Positions 1 to 6,532 of a DNA stretch of 14,388 nucleotides are shown here, in pieces. The stretch is taken from positions 1 to 14,388 of the forward strand of contig JAGOVR010000028.1 of assembly GCA_018060635.1 (NCBI GenBank). The letters are read 5' to 3'. The position numbers were made by a program, and so were the translations under genes. Position 1 is the stretch's first letter. Each line of letters opens with the position of its first letter. The DNA comes from Bacteriovoracaceae bacterium (GTDB lineage Bacteria > Bdellovibrionota > Bacteriovoracia > Bacteriovoracales > Bacteriovoracaceae). The notes beneath the pieces are model-generated. The model saw only the letters and a program-made list of their open reading frames with translations, was not told where the DNA came from and ran no database searches.

Positions 1-1
1 G

Positions 2-115
2 AAACAAAGTTTAGAGTCTCGCTACTCTTTTGCTAAAAATTGGGCCATCAATTTTCGTTATGATTATCATAGAGAAAATCAGAATATGGAGTTAGGATTT
101 CTACGTTACTTCTAA
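2..115 (+). CDS. C-terminal end of an outer-membrane beta-barrel protein (partial)
   Basis: This is an open frame entering from the left edge; only the last 37 codons before a TAA are present. The translated tail alternates polar and hydrophobic/aromatic residues (WAINFRYDYH, then MELGFLRYF) and ends in a C-terminal phenylalanine. That is the classic signature of the last beta-strand of an outer-membrane barrel, recognised by the BAM machinery. The family cannot be named from so short a piece. The gene converges on the exported-protein gene that ends 12 nt further on. No terminator hairpin is visible in that gap. The reading is inferred from the strand pattern alone; a cytoplasmic protein ending in Phe cannot be excluded. 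Confidence 0.5.
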   Translation, partial: KQSLESRYSFAKNWAINFRYDYHRENQNMELGFLRYF

Positions 116-126
116 AGAATCATCAT

Positions 127-711
127 CTAAAGCTTATAAGTAGGAATCTTCTCTTTTTCCTTAATTGGTTCTAATTCCTGATCTAGTTTTTCCAGAATTT
201 CTTCAACTAATGCCCCTCGCTCTAAAAGATAACGATACTCTGCTGTAGAAATCTCCTCATCATTCATTATTTTTTTATAAATCGCTTGATAAAAATGCCA
301 CTCTGGTCTATTCCCTATTTGCGCTTTCTTAAAAACATCCAAATATTTTTCCACCTGAGACCAACACGCACACTTTTCTTGATGCAAAAAATTTATAAAC
401 ATATGTAAAAGTTTCTTTTCTATGGATAAATTAACTACATATCTTACGACAAGAAGCTCTGCTTGCTCTATAACTCGTTGTACTTTTTTCTCTTGAGATT
501 TTTTCTCCCATGAGGCATCACCATTTTGCAACTGCTGATGGTAATCTGAAATTTTTCGCATTAAAGAGATTACTTTTCTTTTAGGCATTCTCTTAGTTAT
601 GACATCAAATCTCTCCTCGACATCTCTTATTTCAGAATGAGCTTGATTTTGAGCATACGCCGCTAAAGAGAAAAGTACATTTAAAATAAAAGAAACTATG
701 ATCATCTTCAT
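127..711 (-). CDS. Exported helical protein of unknown function
   Basis: This encodes 194 residues. The N-terminus is a clear Sec signal peptide: MKM, a hydrophobic core (IIVSFILNVLFSLA), then AYA before the probable cleavage site at residue 20. The mature part (about 174 residues) is rich in Lys, Glu and Gln, looks mostly helical, and holds a CACW motif near residue 115 that could be a metal or disulphide site. No known domain was recognised. It probably acts in the periplasm. The ATG is preceded by a good ribosome-binding site (AGGGGTG, about 6 nt upstream). It lies 102 nt downstream of the propeller lipoprotein on the same strand. I found no convincing promoter or terminator in that gap, so co-transcription is possible but unproven. 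Confidence 0.7.
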   Translation of the reverse strand: MKMIIVSFILNVLFSLAAYAQNQAHSEIRDVEERFDVITKRMPKRKVISLMRKISDYHQQLQNGDASWEKKSQEKKVQRVIEQAELLVVRYVVNLSIEKKLLHMFINFLHQEKCACWSQVEKYLDVFKKAQIGNRPEWHFYQAIYKKIMNDEEISTAEYRYLLERGALVEEILEKLDQELEPIKEKEKIPTYKL

Positions 712-813
712 CTTGTCACCCCTGTTTATTTTTTTCAGACCATAACTATTTTTGTTATAAAATGCACCTTTTTTTATATATACAGGTATTTCTTACAGGG
801 TTCCCGATAGAGA

Positions 814-2136
814 CTACTGCTTAAATCCATCAATGTTATATTTTGTAATAAAGAAATCACTTAGTCCTGTGAGCGTATTTCCATCTACGCCTCCATCGGT
901 ATATCCTGTTACAAAAACATTATTATTTAAATCGCTAGTAATGGCGTATCCTTCCGCTTCAGCACCCGCTCCAATGCCCAGCTGGCGCGTCCACTGTTTC
1001 ACTCCTGCCGAATCATACTTCGTCACAAAAAAATCACTATCACCTGTAAGTGTATTTCCATCAAGTCCCCCGCCTGTATCTCCCGTGATATAAACATTGT
1101 TTAAAGAATCACTGGTGATACCCGCACCGTATGTTTGGAAACTTGTAACACCCAATTGCCGAGTCCACTGCTTCACTCCTGCTGAGTTATATTTCGTCAC
1201 AAAAAAATCGGTTGTTCCCATGAACGTTTGGCCATCCAGCGCTCCACTAGTGTACCCCGCTACGTAAACGTTATCCGCAGTATCACTGGTAATATCCTGA
1301 CCTACAACCGTTAAAATCGTCCCCCCTAATTGACGAGTCCACTGCTTAACTCCTGCCGAGTTATATTTTGTTACAAAAAAATCTGCCCCTCCTGTAAGAG
1401 AGTTTCCATCTAATCCTCCTGTCGTATATCCCGCCACATAGATATTATCTAAAGAGTCGCTTGTAATACCATTCCCAAAAGTAGTTGCACTGGCAACGCC
1501 TAGTAAGCGAGTCCACTGCTTAACTCCTGCCGAGTTATATTTTGTTACAAAAAAATCTACCGTCCCTGTGAGCGTCTGACCATCTAAGGCACCACTCGTA
1601 TATCCTGCCACATAGATATTATCTAAAGAGTCGCTGGTAATAGCGTTACCCAAGGTCTGTGCCCCTGTAACACCTAATTGCCGAGTCCACTGCTTAACTC
1701 CCTCGGTACTGTACTTAGTGACAACAAAATCACGAGTTCCGATGAGAGTATTTCCATCTAATCCTCCATCTGTATATCCGGCTACATACACATTATTAGC
1801 AGAGTCACTGGTAACTCCATTTCCTAGTGTATCGACTGATGCAACCCCCAACTGACGAGTCCACTGCTTCAATCCTGAAACATCATACTTTGTGACAAAA
1901 AAATCAAGATTACCAGTAAGAGTATTTCCATCTAATCCACCATCTGTATATCCTGTCACATAAATGCTACCTGCCCTATCACTCGTTATGCCATATCCTG
2001 CTGTGTAGCTTCCTGCTACTCCTAACTGCTTAGTTCCCACCCAAGGAGAAGTGACGAGAACATTTACTCTTTTTGAATTACAACTTACTAAAAAGATAAT
2101 AAAAAGAAACTTTAAGCCTAGAAATAACGTACGCAT
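814..2136 (-). CDS. SBBP-repeat seven-unit beta-propeller lipoprotein
   Basis: This 440-residue lipoprotein starts with a hydrophobic signal (MRTLFLGLKFLFIIF) ending in the lipobox LVSC, so Cys19 should be lipidated and anchor the protein to the inner or outer membrane. After a short linker, residues 30-436 are seven tandem units of 58 (last one 59) residues, each with the pattern KQWTRQLG, ITSDS, NIYVAGYT, LDGNTLTG, DFFVTKY. This matches the SBBP/beta-propeller repeat family, abundant in Leptospira-type lipoproteins. Seven units suit one closed seven-bladed propeller, and the C-terminus stops at GFKQ, the start of an eighth unit. Such proteins are thought to act in surface binding; the ligand is unknown. 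I chose the ATG at 2136 because GGGAGGAG sits 5 nt upstream; a TTG at 2151 lies at the 5' edge of this ribosome site and is rejected. Confidence 0.88.
   Translation of the reverse strand: MRTLFLGLKFLFIIFLVSCNSKRVNVLVTSPWVGTKQLGVAGSYTAGYGITSDRAGSIYVTGYTDGGLDGNTLTGNLDFFVTKYDVSGLKQWTRQLGVASVDTLGNGVTSDSANNVYVAGYTDGGLDGNTLIGTRDFVVTKYSTEGVKQWTRQLGVTGAQTLGNAITSDSLDNIYVAGYTSGALDGQTLTGTVDFFVTKYNSAGVKQWTRLLGVASATTFGNGITSDSLDNIYVAGYTTGGLDGNSLTGGADFFVTKYNSAGVKQWTRQLGGTILTVVGQDITSDTADNVYVAGYTSGALDGQTFMGTTDFFVTKYNSAGVKQWTRQLGVTSFQTYGAGITSDSLNNVYITGDTGGGLDGNTLTGDSDFFVTKYDSAGVKQWTRQLGIGAGAEAEGYAITSDLNNNVFVTGYTDGGVDGNTLTGLSDFFITKYNIDGFKQ
829..2049 (-). repeat. Seven tandem 174-nt units encoding propeller blades
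   Basis: The propeller gene is built from seven in-frame units of 174 nt (177 in the last), phase-locked to the protein blades. Units 3 to 6 are the most alike: the stretch encoding GVKQWTR through FFVTKYNSA recurs with few changes (for example around 1330-1385 and 1505-1560). Unit 1 is the most diverged at its start. The similarity suggests recent duplication or gene conversion and predicts blade-number variation between strains by slippage or recombination. Confidence 0.85.
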
Positions 2137-2198
2137 AACGACTCCTCCCAATGTAATTTAAATTCAAAAATTATTTAAAAACCTAATTTCTACGACTC

Positions 2199-2226
2199 AT
2201 TATCCATAGAGATTAATCACTTGCAA
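2199..2226 (-). promoter_or_regulatory. Candidate sigma70-like promoter for the propeller lipoprotein
   Basis: On the minus strand TTGCAA (2226-2221, 4/6 to consensus) and GATAAT (2204-2199, 5/6) are separated by 16 nt. The predicted transcript start would be near 2192, leaving a leader of about 55 nt before the ATG at 2136. The rest of the 2137-2359 gap is AT-rich. Apart from short partial repeats of TTAACGCA (near 2253 and 2322) I see nothing else in it. Confidence 0.4.
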
Positions 2227-2343
2227 GGTGCTACAGGAGTGCATTTATCGCTTAACGCATGACAACTCATATTTCTTTTTAAGATATAATTAGTTCTTAT
2301 TTTTTAGACTTAATCCTTCCTTTAACGCACAACGAGTCGTGTT

Positions 2344-2363
2344 TTAAAAAAATATTTTTTTAA
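2344..2363. terminator. AT-only 20-bp palindrome after scoB and the small ORF
   Basis: A perfect 20-bp palindrome (TTAAAAAAAT and its complement) overlaps the stop codon of the small ORF that follows scoB. It carries runs of seven A and seven T, so RNA from either strand could fold and end in a U-tract. It has no G or C in the stem, so a folded hairpin would be weak. It is the only terminator-like element seen between scoB and the lipoprotein gene. Confidence 0.3.
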
Positions 2364-2497
2364 GGAATTATTTTCGTCACAGGAAATTTTGGATGATACC
2401 AATGCCACGAACGATAAAAGGCGTAGGCCATAAGAAGTATCAGAACAATCACAAATTGTACGGTAGTATTTTTTAAAGCACTTACAATTTTTTTCAA
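2360..2497 (-). CDS. Possible 45-residue single-pass membrane protein coupled to scoB
   Basis: This short frame begins with a TTG whose bases overlap the scoB stop as TTGA, the same arrangement as the ATGA coupling between scoA and scoB. The product would start MKKIVSALKN, followed by a hydrophobic segment at residues 12-28 (TVQFVIVLILLMAYAFY) and an aromatic, His-rich tail (RSWHWYHPKF) ending KIIP. The basic N-terminus predicts an N-in, C-out single-pass topology. Only a weak GAG precedes the TTG, so initiation would depend on ribosomes finishing scoB. No family was recognised. A chance frame is possible, but the membrane-like composition and the exact overlap argue for a gene. Confidence 0.5.
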   Translation of the reverse strand: MKKIVSALKNTTVQFVIVLILLMAYAFYRSWHWYHPKFPVTKIIP

Positions 2498-3162
2498 AAC
2501 GTCATCTCAGGAACATGATCAGGAATAACAAGCTTCCCTTCTGTTTTACTTTTGATTTCTTCCACTGAAACATTAGGAGCACGCTCTTTTAAATGAAAGG
2601 CCCCATTCTTAATTTCCAAATACGCAAGATCAGTTACCACTTTAGTAATACAATTCACTCCCGTTAAGGGAAGTGAGCATTTAGTTAAAAGTTTGGATTC
2701 ACCGCTTTTGCTGGCATGACTCATGGCCACGATAATATTGCGAGCTCCTGCCACTAAATCCATCGCTCCGCCCATACCCTTAACAAGCTTTCCTGGAATC
2801 ATCCAAGAGGCAATAGAGCCTGTTATATCCACTTCAAAAGCACCTAGGATAGTTAAGTCCACGTGCCCTCCACGAATCATGGCAAAGCTTTCCGCCGAAG
2901 AAAAAAAGGCGGCGCCCGTAGCGGCTGTCACTGTTTGTTTTCCTGCGTTGATAAGATCCGCATCTACATCTTTTTCTAAGGGGAAAGGCCCCATGCCTAA
3001 AAGGCCATTTTCTGATTGCAGAATTACTTCCACCCCTTGTGGAATATAATTGGCCACTAACGTAGGAATTCCAATTCCTAAATTCACGTAGTAACCATTT
3101 TTAAGTTCTCGTGCAATTCTTTGCGCAATCTGTTCCCGTGATAATCCTATAGTCAGACTCAT
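2494..3162 (-). CDS. scoB: 3-oxoacid (succinyl-CoA:acetoacetate) CoA-transferase, subunit B
   Basis: This 222-residue protein is the B half of SCOT, which moves CoA from succinyl-CoA to acetoacetate in the cytoplasm and gives acetoacetyl-CoA. The family signature SENGLLGMGP is at residues 50-59; Glu51 is the expected catalytic glutamate that forms the enzyme-CoA thioester. The glycine-rich NLGIGIPT (27-34) and the GAMDLVAGARN block are also typical. The length is normal for bacterial subunit B. It overlaps scoA by 4 nt (ATGA), with GAGGAAG as ribosome site inside the end of scoA, so the two subunits are translationally coupled. It probably activates acetoacetate released by the HMG-CoA lyase encoded upstream. 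Related CoA-transferases (butyrate- or 3-oxoadipate-type) share the fold, so acetoacetate as substrate is inferred mainly from context. Confidence 0.93.
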   Translation of the reverse strand: MSLTIGLSREQIAQRIARELKNGYYVNLGIGIPTLVANYIPQGVEVILQSENGLLGMGPFPLEKDVDADLINAGKQTVTAATGAAFFSSAESFAMIRGGHVDLTILGAFEVDITGSIASWMIPGKLVKGMGGAMDLVAGARNIIVAMSHASKSGESKLLTKCSLPLTGVNCITKVVTDLAYLEIKNGAFHLKERAPNVSVEEIKSKTEGKLVIPDHVPEMTF

Positions 3163-3860
3163 AACTTCCTCACAGTTCTTTGTTCAATACGTTTTTCAAA
3201 AGTTCCTTTGATCACTCTCTGTACATAGATTCCTGGAGTATGAATATGATCGGGATCTAATTCTCCTGCAGGCACAATTTCTTCTACTTCAGCAACTGTC
3301 ACTTTTCCCGCAGTCGCCATCATAGGATTAAAATTCATAGCGGTATGACGATAGATAAGATTTCCCATGCTATCCGCTTTCCACGCTTTAACTAAAGAAA
3401 AATCGGCAGTCAAAGATTCTTCTAAAACATAATCTCTACCCTTAATTTTTTTTGTTTCTTTGCCTTTAGCTACTTCTGTTCCATAACCTGTAGCTGTGTA
3501 AAAAGCAGGAATGCCTGCTCCACCAGCTCTAATTTTTTCTGCGAGTGTCCCCTGCGGAGTCAAAATCACTTGCATCTCTCCTGAAAGAAGTAGTTTTTCA
3601 AAGAGTTCATTTTCTCCCACATAAGATGAAATCATGGTTTTAATTTGTTTTTTTTCCAGAAGGATGCCTAAACCAAAACCATCCACGCCAGCATTATTAG
3701 AAATACAGGTAAGATCTTTTACGCCCATTTCAAACATTTTTTTTATAAGACCTTCGGGAATTCCACAAAGACCAAATCCTCCTGCCATAACTGTCATTCC
3801 ACTTTGCAAACCGTACAAAGCTTCATCATAACTATTCACGACTTTATTAAATCCTTGCAT
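3159..3860 (-). CDS. scoA: 3-oxoacid (succinyl-CoA:acetoacetate) CoA-transferase, subunit A
   Basis: This 233-residue protein is the A subunit of the SCOT-type CoA-transferase. The CoA-transferase family 1 signature GGFGLCGIPE is at residues 27-36, followed by the expected SNNAGVDGFG block and GAGIPAFYTATGYGT. The length is normal. With ScoB it forms the active enzyme, which converts acetoacetate to acetoacetyl-CoA for thiolysis. The start ATG shares one base with the metG stop (TAATG), and AGGAAAG in the last metG codons is its ribosome site. Expression should therefore follow metG closely, an unusual partner for a ketone-body enzyme. No separate promoter is evident. Confidence 0.93.
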   Translation of the reverse strand: MQGFNKVVNSYDEALYGLQSGMTVMAGGFGLCGIPEGLIKKMFEMGVKDLTCISNNAGVDGFGLGILLEKKQIKTMISSYVGENELFEKLLLSGEMQVILTPQGTLAEKIRAGGAGIPAFYTATGYGTEVAKGKETKKIKGRDYVLEESLTADFSLVKAWKADSMGNLIYRHTAMNFNPMMATAGKVTVAEVEEIVPAGELDPDHIHTPGIYVQRVIKGTFEKRIEQRTVRKL

Positions 3861-5563
3861 TACTTCTTTCCTAGGTTATTAAGTTCTTCTACCAATTCTT
3901 TAATACGTTTTTCATCAATCTTTGCCACTAGGCCTTGCGGCTCGAAAGGCAGAACAAAAGTATCTTTAAAATAATTTTTTAAAACTTGAATATTTCCCTG
4001 ATAAACTTGCTGTTTTATCTCGGCAGTCACGTTTGGAAAATTCTTTAATATATTTGCAGAAAGGGCAGGCAAATAAGGTTCAAAAAGAACTCCTAAAATG
4101 AGAGAAAGCACTGAAGCGTGCGCTAAAACTTCTTGAGCCTCTTCTAATTTTCCAAGTTTCACCATAGACCAAGGAGCAAGATCTGAAAAATAGGTATTGG
4201 CCTCACTACTCATTTGCATCAAGTGCTCTAATCCCTTCTTAATATGAATATTATCTAAGAGTTCATGTAATTCTTTTATTTTAACTTCAAATTTCTGGCA
4301 TAAATCTAGGGCGAAAAAACTTTGAAATTTTTCAGCCGCAATGCCTTCTGGAAAAGTTTTATGAGAAAATTTAAGACCACGATTGACAAAATTTCCTACA
4401 TTACTCAAAAGTTCTCCATTCACCTTGGCCGAAAACTGCTCCCAAGTAAAAGAAGAATCCGTGGTTTCTGGAATAATGCTCGCCAAGTAATATCTTAGAG
4501 CATCACTGCCAAATTCATCAATGGCTGTTTTGGCATCAATATACCAACCAGAAGATTTAGAAAATTGTTTGCCTGCTAAATTAAGGAACTGATTAGCAGG
4601 AACATTACTTACGGGGTTTACTCTTCCTGCGGCCATACTCATCACGGGAAAAATCACTGTATGAAAAATAATATTATCTTTACCAATGAAATTTATAATT
4701 TCTGTTTCTTTGTTTTGCCACCAGTCTTTTAAATAATCTTCATCTGTATTTTTCAAATGTTCTTTGGTGTTACTCACATAACCAATAGGGGCATCAAACC
4801 AAACGTAGAGTTTTTTACCTTTTGCTTCTGGAAGTGGCACATCAATTCCCCAGTCTAAATCACGTGTAATGGCCCTATCTTGCAAATTTTTCTCACTGAG
4901 AGAATCCACATAAGGAACCACTGTTTTGCGCCAACTTGCTTTCTTGGTTTCAAACCAATCTCTAAACTCTTTATGGTATTTAGACATCATCAGATACCAC
5001 TGAGTTACATTTTGTGTCGTGATATTTTTACTGGAACAAATTTTACAGACAGGATTTTTTAAGCGAATAGAATCAATCCACTCACCACAAGAAGGACATT
5101 CGTCTCCACGAGCTGACTCATATCCACAGGTGTAGCAAGTTCCTTCCACAAAACGATCAGGCAGATAGTTACGACAGTCTTCACAAAAAAGTTGTTTCTC
5201 TTCTTTGGGAGCAATGAGTCCTTTCTCATGCAAAGCTTTAAACCATAAAAGAACTTCTTCTTCGTGATAGGAAGCGGATGTTTGCCCAAAAAAATCAAAA
5301 TCAATGTTATAAGTTTTGAAGAGTTCTTTATGTTCAGCATGCCACTTATCCACATAAGACTTATAATCTTCTCCCACTTTTTTAGCATTTAGCATGATGG
5401 CTACACCATGCTCATCTGAACCACAAATATGCATAACTTTTTCACCTTTAAGTCTTTTATGACGAGTGAAAATATCTGCAGGAATGTAAACACCTGTCAG
5501 GTGTCCAAAGTGCAGGGGGCCGTTAGCGTAAGGAAGTGCTGAAGTAATTAAGTATTTTTTCAT
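3860..5563 (-). CDS. metG: Methionyl-tRNA synthetase, short form without C-terminal tRNA-binding domain
   Basis: This 567-residue class I synthetase charges tRNA-Met. Visible landmarks are PYANGPLHFGH (11-21, the HIGH motif as HFGH), the connective-peptide zinc region with four CxxC pairs (Cys127/130, 143/146, 156/159, 173/176; the two-knuckle type found in E. coli and archaea), the VWFDAPIGY block (254-262) and KQFSKS (332-337, the KMSKS loop). It ends after the anticodon-binding helical domain; the EMAP-II/Trbp111-like appendage of longer MetRS proteins is absent. The start codon lacks a recognisable Shine-Dalgarno (TTTCTCTC precedes it). Downstream it is coupled to scoA. A terminator-like hairpin 38-60 nt upstream could attenuate expression of metG-scoA-scoB. 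Function is certain from motifs; regulation is inferred. Confidence 0.97.
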   Translation of the reverse strand: MKKYLITSALPYANGPLHFGHLTGVYIPADIFTRHKRLKGEKVMHICGSDEHGVAIMLNAKKVGEDYKSYVDKWHAEHKELFKTYNIDFDFFGQTSASYHEEEVLLWFKALHEKGLIAPKEEKQLFCEDCRNYLPDRFVEGTCYTCGYESARGDECPSCGEWIDSIRLKNPVCKICSSKNITTQNVTQWYLMMSKYHKEFRDWFETKKASWRKTVVPYVDSLSEKNLQDRAITRDLDWGIDVPLPEAKGKKLYVWFDAPIGYVSNTKEHLKNTDEDYLKDWWQNKETEIINFIGKDNIIFHTVIFPVMSMAAGRVNPVSNVPANQFLNLAGKQFSKSSGWYIDAKTAIDEFGSDALRYYLASIIPETTDSSFTWEQFSAKVNGELLSNVGNFVNRGLKFSHKTFPEGIAAEKFQSFFALDLCQKFEVKIKELHELLDNIHIKKGLEHLMQMSSEANTYFSDLAPWSMVKLGKLEEAQEVLAHASVLSLILGVLFEPYLPALSANILKNFPNVTAEIKQQVYQGNIQVLKNYFKDTFVLPFEPQGLVAKIDEKRIKELVEELNNLGKK

Positions 5564-5591
5564 GAGAGAAATTTAGCCAAGGGGGTGAAAT

Positions 5592-5732
5592 ATGAAAAGA
5601 AAAAAGGCCTTCCTGGCCTTTTTAAAATACGTTCGGAAACTTTTAGTCCCTCCGTGGAGCTTTATACTTATAAGTTTGATTGTGCTAGGCCTTGAGATTT
5701 TTGTAAAGAAAAAACTAAATAATTTTATTTGA
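5592..5732 (+). CDS. Possible 46-residue single-pass membrane protein on the opposite strand
   Basis: This short plus-strand frame lies between the divergent metG start and the convergent crotonase stop. A strong ribosome site (AAGGGGGTG) sits 5 nt before the ATG. The product has a basic N-terminus (MKRKKAFLAFLKYVRK), a hydrophobic segment at about residues 22-38 (WSFILISLIVLGLEIFV) and a basic end (KKKLNNFI). No family was recognised. Against it, the first codons hold the hairpin described at 5601-5623, which on the plus strand is also followed by five T and could stop transcription early. I see no clear promoter for it. It may be a real small envelope protein or a chance frame in a leader region. 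Confidence 0.4.
   Translation: MKRKKAFLAFLKYVRKLLVPPWSFILISLIVLGLEIFVKKKLNNFI
5601..5623 (-). terminator. Terminator-like hairpin between the crotonase gene and metG
   Basis: The stem AAAAAGGCC / GGCCTTTTT has nine base pairs and a 5-nt loop. Read on the minus strand the 3' arm runs into TTTTTTCTTTT, the form of an intrinsic terminator. It could end the liuE-crotonase transcript. Only 37 nt remain before the metG ATG, too little for a full promoter and leader, so read-through or attenuation would be needed to express metG unless initiation occurs very close to the gene. The stem has only four G-C pairs. Confidence 0.6.
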
Positions 5733-5734
5733 GA

Positions 5735-6532
5735 CTATTTCCCATGAAAGTGCGGAGGTCTTTTTTCCAAAAAGGAAAGCACTCCTTCTGCATGATCCAA
5801 AGTCCCATGAAGCTGGGCCTGAAGTGTCCCCACTTTTTCTAAGTGCTGATCAAAATTTTGTAAGCTAAGAAAAGCTTTTTTAGTGGCCTGTACTGCCAAA
5901 GGAGCCTGCCCTGCAATCAGCATTGCCATATCTCGGGTACGTTCTTTTAATAAAGCTTCTGAACATATCTTTAAAATAAGTCCCATATCAAAAGCTTCTT
6001 CTGCCTTATAAATTTTCCCTGTGAAGGCCATTTCTTTAGCTTTCGAAAGTCCCACAATTTTAGAAAGAAGATAGGCCCCTCCAAAACCAGAGAGCAGTCC
6101 AATCTTCACAAATGTTTCTCCAAAAATAGCATTCTCACTAGCTATGCGCATATCACAGGCACATAAAAGATCAAGGCCTGCACCCACCGCTGGCCCGTTC
6201 ACCATAGCGATCAGAGGTTTTGTAAAATTTAACATAGTTTTTGCCACGGGATGCACAATATCTCTATAAGTTTTTTCTAACTCTTGCGGCTCTCCTGCAA
6301 AGAGACCTTTCTTCTCTTGCATATCTTTTACATCTCCACCTGCACAGAAAAACTTTCCCTTTCCAGTGAGAATGACCACCTGAACACTTTCTTCTTCTTG
6401 TGCCCATTTAAAAACTGTCACTAAATTTTTAAGCATAGGAATGGAAAATGCATTAGCACTTTCAGGACGATTAAGCGTCACCCATAAAATTTTTTCATCT
6501 TGAACAACTTCTAAATGTTCATAAGTCTGCAT
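5735..6532 (-). CDS. Enoyl-CoA hydratase/isomerase (crotonase) family protein
   Basis: This 265-residue crotonase has the usual layout: LNRPESANAFS (20-30), FFCAGGDVKDM (61-71, first oxyanion-hole strand) and NGPAVGAGLDLLCACD (112-127, second oxyanion segment). At the two positions that are catalytic Glu in classical enoyl-CoA hydratase it appears to have Asp121 and Phe141 (FGETFVKIG). The Asp is shared with the GMDLALxCDIR subfamily, but Phe150 replaces the Asp usual in that subfamily's PGDGG turn. The exact reaction is thus uncertain: a second acyl-CoA hydratase or isomerase for branched-chain or fatty acids is likely. It overlaps liuE by 14 nt, so it belongs to the same operon; AAAGG lies 6 nt before the ATG. 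A terminator-like hairpin lies about 110 nt beyond its stop. Confidence 0.85.
   Translation of the reverse strand: MQTYEHLEVVQDEKILWVTLNRPESANAFSIPMLKNLVTVFKWAQEEESVQVVILTGKGKFFCAGGDVKDMQEKKGLFAGEPQELEKTYRDIVHPVAKTMLNFTKPLIAMVNGPAVGAGLDLLCACDMRIASENAIFGETFVKIGLLSGFGGAYLLSKIVGLSKAKEMAFTGKIYKAEEAFDMGLILKICSEALLKERTRDMAMLIAGQAPLAVQATKKAFLSLQNFDQHLEKVGTLQAQLHGTLDHAEGVLSFLEKRPPHFHGK

Noticed and set aside
712..813. Promoter or terminator between the lipoprotein and the exported helical protein
   Set aside because: TATATA and TATAAC motifs exist on the minus strand, but no acceptable -35 box is at the right distance and no hairpin with a U-tract is present.
833..1093. Open frame on the plus strand opposite the propeller gene
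   Set aside because: It is a Pro/Ser-rich antisense shadow created by the repeat composition, without a ribosome site.
829..2049. Regular 174-nt repeats considered as a CRISPR-like or other non-coding array
   Set aside because: The units are in frame, contiguous without spacers, and encode protein blades.
2137..2151. TTG start that would add five residues (MGGVV) to the propeller lipoprotein
   Set aside because: These bases contain the GGGAGGAG ribosome site itself; the ATG at 2136 gives a normal lipoprotein signal.
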